This document shows, piece after piece, positions 47,601-59,000 of a stretch of 64,000 nucleotides of DNA. The notes under the pieces are model-generated. The model had not been told where the DNA came from. It saw only the letters and a list, made by a program, of their open reading frames with translations, and searched no databases. Both the position numbers and the translations under genes were made by a program. Position 1 is the stretch's first letter, and every line of letters starts with the position of its first letter. Source of the DNA: Rotaria macrura (taxonomy: Eukaryota; Rotifera; Eurotatoria; Philodinida; Philodinidae); NCBI GenBank assembly GCA_900239685.1, contig OENT01000103.1, positions 8,281 to 72,280 on the forward strand, written 5' to 3'.

Positions 47601-48890
47601 AAAATAGGTTTGACGCATCAAAATATGGGTGCATACGCAAAAGCACTCTTGTGCTTTGAAGCAACACTTGAGATTCGACGAAAAATCGACCCCATGAACT
47701 ACACAGACTTGGCGATTTCTTACAATAACATCGGTTTAGTCTATGGTTATATGAGTGACTATTCAAAATCACTTTCATTTCACGAAAGAGCAATTGACCT
47801 TCGTCAGGAGTTTCTTCCTTCAAATCATCCGAGCTTGGCTGCTTCTTACGACAACATCGGTTTGGTCTACGGAAACATGGGCGACTACACGAAATCACTG
47901 GTATCACACGAAAAAGCACTTGAGATCAGAGAGAAAACTCTTCCTTCCAACCATCCTAACTTGGCTGTTTCTTATAACAATATTGGTTTAGTCTATAATA
48001 ATATTGGCGAGTATTCAAAGGCACTATCATTTTACGAAAAATCACTTCGCATTTTTGAGGATAGCCTTCCTGCAAATCATCTTAATTTGGCTTCTTCGTA
48101 CATGAACATTGCTAATTTATTTGGTAACATGGGCGACTACTCTAGATCACTTTCATCGCATGAAAAAGCACTGCATATCCGCAAAAAGGTTCTTCTTCCC
48201 AATCATCCGGATTTGGCTTCTTCTTACAACAATATCGGATTGGTGTATAGTAATATGGGTGACAACTCGAAAGCACTTTCGTTTTACGCGAAAGCACACG
48301 CTATCTTCAAGGATACTCTTCCTTCGAACCATCCAAATTTGGCATCATCCTATAACAACATCGGTAATGTGTATAAAAACATGAGACAATACTCGAAATC
48401 ACTTTCGGCGCATGAAAAATCATTAGATATTCGTCGAAAATCTCTACCATCGAACCATCCTGATTTGGCCTCTTCCTACAACAACATGGGTATAGTGTAT
48501 AATAATATGAGGGACTACTCGAAAGCACTTTCAGCACAGGAAAGAGCACTTGATATTCGCCAAAAAACTCTACCTTCAAGTCATCCGGACTTAGCATGTT
48601 CTTATAACAATATCGGTAATGTTTTTAGAAACATGAAAGATTACACGAAATCACTATCGGCACACGAGAAAGCACTAGAAATTCGTCAAAAGACTCTCGC
48701 TCCGAATCATCCTGACATGGCATCATCCTATAATAACATCGGTAACTTGTACAAATGTATGGGAGAATATTCGAAAGCACTTTCATTTTATGAAAGAGCA
48801 CTGGATACTTATGAAAAGATTCATCCACCAACACATCCTGAAATAGCCAAAACGAAAAGAAAAATTAAACTTTTACAAACGAAATTGTGA
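44637..48890 (+). CDS. ADP-ribosyltransferase fused to 21 kinesin-light-chain-type TPRs
   Basis: A single open frame of 1417 aa without introns. The in-frame GTG at 44619 is not needed; ATG 44637 is the first plausible start. Residues ~1-50 are Ser/Thr-rich. Residues ~50-185 form an alpha/beta-looking domain (ILQNFLVVWLDANF, VFLIVSSSL, LDSIYIFSDD) that I know only from such rotifer proteins. Residues ~290-425 are an ART domain: Arg304 in FQVFRGQG, Ser325 in SFNNFLSAS, and Glu389 in EQNEFLF. These give the R-S-E triad, with Gln387 forming QxE where Arg-specific enzymes have ExE. Residues 525-1406 are 21 consecutive 42-residue TPRs (YNNIGxVYxxMGxYSKAL, ALEIR, LPxNHPDLA). Expected role: mono-ADP-ribosylation of a partner held by the TPR superhelix. 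Target and pathway are unknown. There is no signal peptide or membrane segment, so it is probably cytosolic. Confidence 0.93.
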   Translation: MATTSSDTNLLTTTNKLENSSSTSCITTASDTTSMNSSHSEILSLRRTDSILQNFLVVWLDANFEKSKDFRQSIERLQCIVATVILLADVQECIDFIDSIKNEQVFLIVSSSLTELIIPKIHTSLQLDSIYIFSDDQSFCEHWTETISKVKGVYADMDSICKVLQGNRERCEQTMISISLRGIDASFVYKQVFKELLLWKTDDDNDDEMQSIEEFLEFCRCHGNFTEEDIKLVEREYHQHTPIWWYTAPYFIKSVLDRGLRLFDVDIIDKTTFFIRKLHQHIEQLHREQQSTLKLVTTPFQVFRGQGISMLDFDKMKQAIGGLMSFNNFLSASYNPHISLEKFSLPAAHTPNMVGILFAMTIDPAIDITPSTPFAEVKRIAYCECEQNEFLFSTHAVFRIDQIDQIEQKHTDDLWQVHLTLTNNDDKQFYKLVANIQKRLSSMSGQSRVRYLINRVIHSEKIQQTQKFLVRKMSSDENSANSADRPDLLYTYMSENTIVRPSVTLHTDLDENLTTENCFELSRVHTDIGLVYCDRGEYSKAISFYEKVLDIQRTSLPSNHPDLAVSYNNMANVYFHMGQYSEALSSHNKALEIKENIFSSDHPELAMSYNNIGNTYRCMGEYLKSLSAHEEALRIRQKSLPPLHPDLAASYMNIGTVYARMGGYTRALLFYQKAHRTFEKTLPSDHLDLAISYNNIGNVYKNMGEYSKSLRAHGKAVRIRRKSLSLNHRSMANSYNNIGLVYQRIGEYSKALCFFETALDIRKNSLPPHHPDVSASYNNIADVYKSMGDCSKSLGAHGLALEIRRTIFQANHPDLANSYNNVGVVYKSIGEYLKALRFFVEALAINEKTLPSDHPNTAACYDNIGSVYANLGEYSKALKFHKSALDIRLTSLPLNHPSLADSYNNIATLYGNMGEHSKALSLHEKALEIDEKLFPPCFPNLVVSYTNIGNIYYNMHEYSKALITYEKAHDILEKTLPVFQSSLADSYDKIGLTHQNMGAYAKALLCFEATLEIRRKIDPMNYTDLAISYNNIGLVYGYMSDYSKSLSFHERAIDLRQEFLPSNHPSLAASYDNIGLVYGNMGDYTKSLVSHEKALEIREKTLPSNHPNLAVSYNNIGLVYNNIGEYSKALSFYEKSLRIFEDSLPANHLNLASSYMNIANLFGNMGDYSRSLSSHEKALHIRKKVLLPNHPDLASSYNNIGLVYSNMGDNSKALSFYAKAHAIFKDTLPSNHPNLASSYNNIGNVYKNMRQYSKSLSAHEKSLDIRRKSLPSNHPDLASSYNNMGIVYNNMRDYSKALSAQERALDIRQKTLPSSHPDLACSYNNIGNVFRNMKDYTKSLSAHEKALEIRQKTLAPNHPDMASSYNNIGNLYKCMGEYSKALSFYERALDTYEKIHPPTHPEIAKTKRKIKLLQTKL
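46209..48854 (+). repeat. 21 tandem 126-bp units encoding TPRs
   Basis: The C-terminal two thirds of the ART-TPR gene is an array of 126-bp units in phase with the reading frame. Two unit flavours tend to alternate, one encoding KALSFYEKA and the other KSLSAHEKAL. The final units (about 47800-48750) look more alike than the first ones. Confidence 0.9.
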
Positions 48891-51800
48891 TGCATATTTT
48901 TTTTGAATGAAAATCCTTTTTTGTATGCTTTTATGGTTTCTTTTGGAAAATTTTCGTTTCATCAGAAACAATCAAAAATCTTCGCACAAGTGTGCAAGAA
49001 CAATACTGAGAATAACGAAACGTCAAAGTCATTTGCATAGACTGAAGTATGTAACAAGAAGATATTCAATACTGTTGATTTGGTTCAGAATTGCTTTACG
49101 ATTCACCCGTGCAGCTACATCTTTCAGTACGAAGAATCCTAAAGGAAAGTGTGGGTGAGAGTACATGTGTTTTGAAATTTCATTCTCAATAATTAATCTC
49201 TGATAAAAGATATCCGTAGAATAGAAAAATTCCGAAAGAATAAGAAGCAAACTAAGATATGGCAACTCGAAGAAGATGCATCATAAAAATAGTATCGTCT
49301 GTGTCTAGTAATTTAAGGACATAAAGGGAAGATTTAATATATGAAATAAATAAGCCATGTTAAGCTCGTCGACAATAGCAAACAATAGGTTTTACTGAAA
49401 AATTCGAAAATTGTGATGGAATTCGGATCAGTCACTCTAATCATTTTCAACTTACAATTTATGATGCTGTATTTGGTTTAGCATACAAATAATATACACC
49501 AATGGTAATATGCTTCACATTTTATTCATTCAAATGTACTTTATGTTCATTCTTTACTTTTAAATCAGTTTAGTTAAAATATGTTTTTGTTGTGATGGAT
49601 CCCAGAAGGCTATAAAACGACATAAAATGCCATTAATTCTCACCCTATGTCACTGTAATCCGTCAGCTTGTTTTACGGATCGTTTATTCTTGCTACGAAA
49701 CGGTCCTCCAGTTTAATCCTATTATCTTCGTTTTCCGAGCTGACGGTGAACGGCACCGTTTTTCAACATTTCACATCGTTTAAACGCCGTTTCAGATCGT
49801 TTACAGGCGGTTTTCATTCATCTGGGATGTCGATCTCACTAAAGGACAATTTCTGCAATCAAATTAGTTTTGAAATGGTTGAGTATAAGACTGCAACAAA
49901 TATCATGTTTGATTTTAACAAAAATCACAATTTTATTTATTCGAGCTTTCCATAAGATCCACTTATCATCATCAGAAACAAGACCCAGCTCAAAACTGAT
50001 GGTGTCGTAAACGCTGTTAAACATTATAAAAGGGCGCTAAAACGTCGCCGTAATCCGTCATACCAGAAAAGGGTAGGCAAGCGTAAAGTAGAAGTATCGA
50101 GGTCAAACTGGATATATTTGGTTTTTCAATTTTTGATAAGATGTATCTTTTCCCCATGAGAAGATTTCGAAAAGATGAAATGGTCGAGCATTTCGTTCTT
50201 TTTGATCTTCGAGATAACTAAAATGAATAAAAGTTAGGCGCCATTTTATTTTACTCATCTGTAAGACAGCTATTGATAGATAAAAAATTACCTAGATAAT
50301 TAAATGATTAACTCTTACTCTGTGTTAAAAATATAGTCATAGGTTTTCATAATAGTTTGGCATTGATGAACTTTATAAATTACAAAACCTAGCCCTTTGA
50401 AGTATGAATTTTGTCAATTTATAACGAAAGTAATGCAGACTTATAAATGGCTAATATGTAACAGAGGAAATCAATTCTTTTTGAACTGTAAAAAGGATGA
50501 TGCATTTATTAGACAATATAACCTTTCGTTAATGCAAGTTTCCATAGAGACATCGAAAGCAGACATATTGTCTTGGCTTCATATTCCCAAGGTGAATGAA
50601 TCCAATACTGAATCCTATCGGATCCTACCAGATCCGGCAAAATCTGATGGGATTACGGGTTGAGCAACTACTAAAGGATCCGACGGAAAATTCATATTAT
50701 ATTATCTGGACACGATTTAGTATCTGGAGGCAATACTAGAAGTTGGCCAAAGACCTCCTAGAGGTTGCATCGAATCCGACAGTAAGATATGATCGGATCA
50801 CAATACTATAGACCCGAATATCGATCCGCGACCTGAATTCCTACAGGAATTCATCAGTTTTTTAGAAATTCGCATAAAATTGGATCGGGCTGCTGTCGTG
50901 GATCCGACTGTTGGAATGATTTTCCTAGGCTGAATTTAGAAATCATTTTATATTCAATAAAGGATAGAATGAAAAAGTCGAGTCAAGGTTGTGGGTACGG
51001 GGTGTTAATGAAACAGCTAAACTCACGCCCGCCCACATCCCTCCCTAGTACAACACTGTTTAACCATAAGAGAGTCGATATCGCGCCCCCCTGCCTCCAC
51101 CAATTTACGATGCCACATGGCTGGCTGTGATAGAAAGTGACTCCCTAAAGATACCTGATAGTGTACACAATAAAGTGTATGAAATGAAAAATTTCATCAT
51201 AAATTCTATCTCACTATACTCATCTTAACAAAACTAAGTCATTTCTAAAGAAGTAAATTTTTTCATCTTAATAAATCATGAAATGAACATCGTAATATAA
51301 ATAGCGTGTGGTTTAAGTTGGTCTCTTCATCCAAACGAATAGCCACAGCAGCACCCATGCGGCATGCCTATAGACGAAGGACAGATAGGCGAGTAATATA
51401 GTTTTTGTGTGATCATCTTTCGTGAATGATTCCACATAAATACTGATTATGGTTTCTGAATACGAGAGAAAAAATATGTCATTGAGTTCCAATTTTCCAA
51501 GATAGAGAACCCATGGTGGGTACCGAGACCCACGAGAATCAACAAAGGCTTGCTAAAAATTCATATCAACAGATATCTGAAAGTGTTTCAAAACTCTACA
51601 GCCTGTAGGAATGGATTTTGATGTGGCTCGTGCTCCTCAGGTATGCGAACTTGACATCCTTTCGTAGAAATAGCAGCATTTCACTTAAATACCCTCACAG
51701 CTGTACGAATAGAATCTAGTACAGACAGATATGCTAAAATACCAATAGGATGGATACTAAATTCACGTCGAGTTTCTATCGAAATCAGGATTGAGAACTC

Positions 51801-53015
51801 GTTTTCATGTCCAGGGGTATTCAATGGTCTTTAGCATTACTCAACAGCAACAAAATTAGTGGCAGTCAATATCAGCACCACATGAATATCAAATTTCAAC
51901 ACCATACAGCCACTATAATTTAATTGAGAGTCAAACAGTTTTCCAATGTGAGCTGTGAATCTTTATCTCATCCGAATCTACATCAGTAGTTAAAACATTT
52001 TTATACAGCTAACCTAAGTTTCTTGCATTTTCCATCAGAATGGCAATCCTATGCATCTACATTCAAGAACTACTCGATTGAACGATATAATTTAACCTGT
52101 AGATGAAGAAATCAGTTCTTATATTGTCTGCCTCGAAAGCTATACTTCCAGTAGAGGATCAGCGACGTTCCCATGGCGTTACTTCTTTATTACTAAAAGC
52201 TAGTAATATCGAATATTGTATTATTAGTTTTTGAAAAACTCCAATGCAAGGTTGGTAACTCTACTCATATCCTAGCCAATGGTAAATTAATAGCAGTATA
52301 AAAATTTGTCTAATTTTGTTCTATATTGAAAGAAGGGTTCACACTACGAATTTTCGTTGACCAATACGGAAAAGTAACTGAAAACAAATATTTTACTACT
52401 TTGAGGAATTCATCATACGCATAATAAGGTCAAACATATTTACATAGAAACTATTAAAAAAACAACTAAGAACGAAACAAATGTGACGCGACACTCCTGT
52501 TTCGTTTAGAACCGCATTCGAGTAGACATATTGTATAGATCAACGAAGCTCTTTGCAATGTCGGACTTGTGCAATAGGATTAATGCTCAAGAAACATGTA
52601 GACTAATATTTTCCTGATAAGAAGAAGACCTGCGCCTTTTTCAAGCAAATCGTGCAAAACCTGTGGTAGAATGCTCGTCGTTACTTAGAAGCACACTAGG
52701 CAAGATGAGTACTGAAGTTTACTACGTATATCTATCTAGTGCAATTCACTGAAGATTCAAAATTTAAGATAGATTTTGTTCGAGGAAAAACTAATCAATG
52801 CCTTAAAAGAAAATCGCACTAATAAATAAATAATGACAGAAATGTTAATGTCATTCGCTCTCCGTTTGTGGTCAGCTCACTATAAAGAGTGACATCTTTT
52901 TTATCTGTTCGGCAACATCGAAATATTACCAATCAGATATGATCTCTAAAAACCATTCTTCATAAATCACTGATTCTTGTTTTTTGTTTGTTTGCATAAT
53001 AGATCATTTGCAAAC
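48891..53015. other. Long intergenic region, no supported gene
   Basis: About 4.1 kb. Short ORFs at 48907-49158, 49668-49955 and 50397-50663 lack family motifs. It contains a degenerate 21-bp duplication around 49776-49815 (atcgttta...cgttt), GGATCC-rich sequence at 50620-50910, and a locally GC-richer patch at about 51000-51130. These may be old transposon fragments, but I found no matched termini. Confidence 0.5.
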
Positions 53016-56000
53016 ATGTCGTCCTTCAATCAAATTCAAACAGCTTGTGGTGCACTAGGCTATTTCGATGGTAAAACTTATTTGAAAGATGATGATTGTG
53101 AAGGTCTGTCCAATGAAGTTAAACTCTAAATGTTTTAGCTCTTCGATCTTTTTCATATTTAGACGCATTACGTATTCTACTTCGTTGTCTTAAATATGAA
53201 AATGAACGTAAAGATGCTCGATTACAAATGCTCGAATCGAAAGTCATCGAAAATGATCTTGTACCGATTCTTGTTCATTTGAATAGTAAACACGATGCAA
53301 AAATTATTCATCATGCTCTCAAGTAATAAAAATCGAAAATTCGTTTTTTTTCACTCTAATACAAAGAAGTCAAAGTTCTTTTTAGCAAGCTAGTCCGACA
53401 CATCTGACTTTTTGCATGTATCATTTTTCTACCGTACAATCGAAAGCCATAGGAATACCTTGATTGTAATCGGATGACCTTTCATTCTGTTTGCAAGAAT
53501 ACGTCAAGCTGTAGTGTTCACTATCTAAATGAAGTCATTTGACGAATATACAATAACGAGCACTTCTCTACATAATTAGATGCATATCTTTTGATGGGCA
53601 TTTCCAAACAACTACGCTAGTGTCCTAGCGTATTGTAGAAGCATCAAACAATAGGAATGCATTTAGCTGAAGATGATTGATGTTTTGAAAAACTTAATCT
53701 AATAGATCATATACGAAATATAATTTATTTAGATTGCTTGTTAATTTAACAAAACCACCGTTAGTATGTTTCGATGGCAAACTACCAAAAGATGTAACGT
53801 TAACTAATGTCTATCTGAAAATTGAAGCTCATTTACAAAAAACAAAAACTGTGTGTATCATGCTAAGAATCTAATTTTTTCCATGAAATTTAATATCTAT
53901 ATCTATTTTATTTTCTGAAGAGTTTAGCAAATGAAAAACTCTTCAATTTTCTTGTCAGCACAGTTCAACCAGTACTGAATACAGTTGAGTTGATTTAATT
54001 CTGATAAGTTTTAAATTAACTATCGATGTTGTTTTACATCCTTAGAATTGGCTTGATCGATCAGATGAAGATGATTTCATCTTGCATGCAGTTTTTACTG
54101 TGGTAAGAAATATTCTCTCAATTAAGTCTGAACGACAAATATCAGAAGAAAGTGACATTAATGCACATGATCTCGTGCTTTGGTAAGATGAAAACATTAT
54201 ATTGAATTAGTAATCTCATCGCTAGTTTGAATATTTTAAAGGTCACTTCATAAAAGTAATATGGAAAATTTGATATTATTTTGTGGCAATAAAGCGCAAG
54301 GAGATGAACGTATTATGAATATTCTTGAAATCATTGTTTTAATGTTACGAGAACAAGTTTGTTAGATGTATGGTTTTTTCCTTCTGAGTTTAAAGATCAT
54401 TTCATTTCGATATAGTCTGCACAAGAATTGGCGAACACAGGTGAACAACAAACAAAAAATCAACGAGAGCAAAATAATGAGTAAGTTACAGTAAAGTGTT
54501 AAATATAGAGATAACACCTTTGGAAAACCATATAAAGATTAAACATGCTCTTCCTTATAAAAAACAACAGTTCCATCATAGTTCGAATTTCTAGTTTCGA
54601 TATGTAAAATTTTTTTCTTCACTTTCATTGAAAAACTCATAGAATTATGAATTAATCTAAATTGTGACAATCGTATCAATAGTACTAAAACTAATTCATT
54701 AATATTTAGAGCACTCGATCAACTTTATGAACGTGAAATAATTGAAAAACAACAATTTCAAAAATTATCTGCAAAGTAAAAATAACATATTCGTTATTTG
54801 ATGTTTTTTAATATTTTAATTCTAGTCGATCCGTATTTGGTGGTGCTACATATGTTATGTGCAATGCAAAAGGTATTGGAGAAAATCAACTTATTTGTCA
54901 TCGACCATTACAAAATCTTAATGCAATGGAGTTCGATCGAGAAAAGCGGCGCTTTCGTCGACCGAAAAATCGTGCACCAGTTAAAAATGACTTAGATGAT
55001 TCTCAACATCATCATTCAGCATTGGGAATTCGACTATTTCTTCGCGAGTTTTGTTTAGCATTCTTAGATAATTGTTATAATATACTTATGCCTCGTGCCA
55101 GGGTAAGTTTGCTGTGTCATTTTAACATATATTATTATAGAAATCTAATATTGATGAATCAAAAGAACTTTTCGATGTGAAGTATAAATCCTAGTCCTAT
55201 CTGTATTTTGAATGAATTTTCGTAGCTAATGAATGTGAATGCATAATATCACAATAGATGTTTATTTTTAGGATATGATTATCAAATCAACATGTTTACT
55301 TAGTGATGAAACAAATTTTTTTTGGGCCATACGATTCTTTACAGAATTCAATCGACATGCACATACATCGATTGATCGTATAAGGTTTAATCACTTAAAA
55401 TTTCATTGTAGAAAATAAATCTTGTTTATTTAGTGAAACATTACAAATGAATACATTTCATTTACTTCATACGAAGATTGATCATTATAGAGAAATGATT
55501 AAAATCGATAAACCTGAAGCCAAACTTTGGGCTAAACGGTAGAAAATATTTTTCTCGTGCTCCTGCTTTTTCCATACTCTAAGAACGAAATGTGTCTCGT
55601 TTTTGTTTCCTTTCAATTAAGATTACAAATTGGCTTTGGTGCTTTTAAAGAATATGTTCTTTGTGTTAAATCAATGTTAACAAATACAAATGAACTTATT
55701 GTACGTGCTGCAACAATCATAAAAAGTACATCAAAATATCTTGTGATCTAAGCAAAAAACTTACTTAAATTTGTTTCTTTCATCAAAGATAATATTTTCT
55801 ATATGCAAGAATATCGTGAGCAAATTCTTTTTCTTCTTAAAGATTATGACAACACGAAAATGACTAGGTAGAAAAATATTAGATTGGTTTGATTCATCTA
55901 TGTTTTTTAACTTTCGTTTTCTAGTATTTATCTTCATGAGCTAATTGAATGTACTCATGAATTTCTTAAAATGCTTGAAGAACATACATCAAAATTGAAA

Positions 56001-59000
56001 CATGTTTTTGTACAACGTTGTCGTGCAGCTCGTAAATCAATCAAAAAGAAAAATACAAAGAAGAAAAAGAATGATAAAACTGGTAAATAGATAATTGATA
56101 ATGATAGAAATCTCATAAGACATATCGATATGTCCGGTTCTATTATTTTTTTTTTAGGAGAAACAAATGAACCACCAAATGAACAATTAGAAGAAGAATG
56201 GCAGAATCAAATATCTGAACGATTATCAAGTTTATTGCAAGGTCTAGAAGATATGACAATTAATAAATCAGATGTATGTCCATTTGATGCACTGTCTGAA
56301 GTTCCTGTTGATGATCAAAGGTTTTGGAAGTTATCTTTTTCGTACCGTTTTATATTTTCTCTAATATTTAGTTTAACGGCTGTTGCTCGAATTCAACATG
56401 CACTACGCACGAATAAATTAGATGAAGCTATTGCATTATTTCGTGCTTCTCGGTAGAATGAATGGATAAAATTAGAGAAGAGAAACTTTACTATTTTTAA
56501 ATAGGGACGTTTGGCCAACAGAAAAAACGTTCGGCTACGAAGATATTGGCGCTGAAGAAGAATTCAATCTACTTCGAGAAATTTTTATGACAACAAAAAT
56601 GGATGGTAATACTTCGTGTTTCAATATCACTCTGCTGCATGTGTTTCTTTCTTTTCACATATCGATCTAGATCTGTTACCAAAAACTTCCGATGATGAAG
56701 ACGATGAAAATGATGAAGATGATCGTGTAGAAGGAAATGATGAACGTGAGTATTGTAAATCATTTTGTTCTTTGTACCGCTACTGTATGATATCATGTAG
56801 CCGATTTCGAAACGTTAGAGCCTATCAAAGGACTTGAACGTCGAAAGTTCATTGTTTTTTAATCTACTTCCCAGTTTTGATTGTCCACACACGCTTCGAA
56901 TGCAGATTTTTACATAACATAGGATTTAATACGATTAACTTATATTTTTACCTGGTAATGTAACAAAATATGATCGAATAATTTGAATCGTCTCAAACTA
57001 TCGTTTTTCTAATCCTCGTGTACAAAATACAAAAGTATTAATGAAATCTATTATATCAAAAAGAAAATTCTTCGGTTAAACTGGGTTGAGAGTAAATTGA
57101 TATGAGATTATTCGAATGAAATTTTGTATTTTGAAACTCTATCATACGTAGGTAAATGGGCTTTTTTTCTGGAGCAATACGATTGTTATTTCAAGTAACG
57201 CAATCAATTGATTTTAACATTCGCAGGGAGCTCATCCGAGAAAAGAAAAATGAATTTTAGACAAGATTCATACTATAAAGTAAATAATACGGAGAAAAAA
57301 ACATGAAGAGATAGAAGAGAAAAATAGAGAGCGTAATAAACAGTACGTGATTCGATTTGCATAGATAAAAGTTCAAGGTAAACTATATAAATAATGGTCG
57401 TTGCCTTATGAGCCTTATGACTAGCTCGTGTCATTTGAAAGTAATCGATTTTACATCTATGACATAAAATCTATAATAAAAATTCGTTATGAAAAATCGA
57501 GTGTTCCGATCGTGATTCATCTAATCAAATTTTTATGATTGACGTTAACGAGTTCACGTGATAGACTTTACTCAGAATGATCCGTTTTACATTTTACGGA
57601 CGAAAGAATATGATGAATCTACTGTAGAGAACATCCACCGAAAAGAATAAAGGTTTTCGAATCATCTTTTATGCAATTTAAATGACTGTCTATTTTCAGA
57701 GATGTCTTATCAATTATGTACTACTCGAGAGAATTCTATTGATTTATGTGAACTGTTGAGATCATTGAATTCTTTAAATATATAATATTTTTGATTATCC
57801 ATATAATTACGCATTCAAAACATTTTATTATGTTTGAAATTTTGTCTTTGAAATTCTTCAGTACAAATACTCTTAGTTGTCGTCCTGAAAAAGTTGAATC
57901 TTCTAACCAAACGATTCAATCATAAAGGGTGGTGTGAATTCGTGTTCTGAAATTTTATTGCGGATTCATCCTTATTCATATTAGCCAATATTAATTTTTC
58001 ATATAAAACCAATCGAGATAGAATTCATTAGACGTGAATTGAAAAATGTCAATGAGGAGAATTCAGTGTTGTTTTTCATCTAAGATTTCTCTGCCAGTCA
58101 ACAGTTCCACTAAGTAATTAGTATAATATTTCTGAGGGTGTTACCTTTATAGTTAAATCCTGTTTTCTTCTATATTCATTTGGCTATGATTAATAGTGAG
58201 TAATGCAATGTCAGCGACAATCTTTAAGGTTGTATTAAAAGTTATTTATTGTTTTCGAAAAACAATATTTAAACGATGACATAAGGATTAAGAATAAATT
58301 TCGATTTAATCCCTGCATTTCTTCTTTCATTAGTATTATTGATTATTTATGATTTACTGACGACAGTAAATCTTCTTGGTTCGAAAGATATTGGATGTTG
58401 TTGTTATTTTTGATATTTTTATTTCGACATACGCTGTTTTGAATCAATACTCAGAGTTCGAGACCAATAATACACTCTTGAGACAATAAGAGTTTGTTGT
58501 TCTTCATTTCACACTGCATATTGTCAATTTAAAAAAAAGCATACTTCGTTAAATACTTCAAATGTAATGATGCAACAGGGTGTTATCGCTGTATAGTCGG
58601 TAGATAGAACGATAGAGATACTGATAAGAATCGAAGGACTTGCTGCAATTTACCTAATCATTCTTTGTAAGGTTTTAAGGCAATTGTAAAATTACGATAT
58701 TTGTATTAGATGATGTATTTGACTACAAATTTAATAGCTAGTATTTAACTAGACGCCTGAAAAATTTCATTCAGATATAAGAGTGTAATCCAAAGTTAGT
58801 ATATCTATTCTTCAGAAAAGAAAAGATAAACAGAAGTGTGGGCATATTATTAGATGTCAATCACAGAAGCATATAATTCTCAGCATGTGCTGTTGTTTCA
58901 TTGATTACATGTTATATCATTTCTTTCGCTGATTATTTAAGTGAGGAAAAATGATCCAGTACCATAATGAGATGGAATTTGATGTGTTTAAACAAATCCT

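Noticed and set aside
44102..48834. Several 60-130-aa ORFs on both strands across the ART-TPR gene, including repeat-shaped ones.
   Set aside because: They are shadows of the 126-bp TPR units in other frames; only the long plus frame has domain structure.
46209..48854. Regular direct repeats that could suggest a CRISPR or satellite array.
   Set aside because: The 126-bp period is in phase with an open reading frame and encodes 42-residue TPRs; there is no repeat-spacer pattern.
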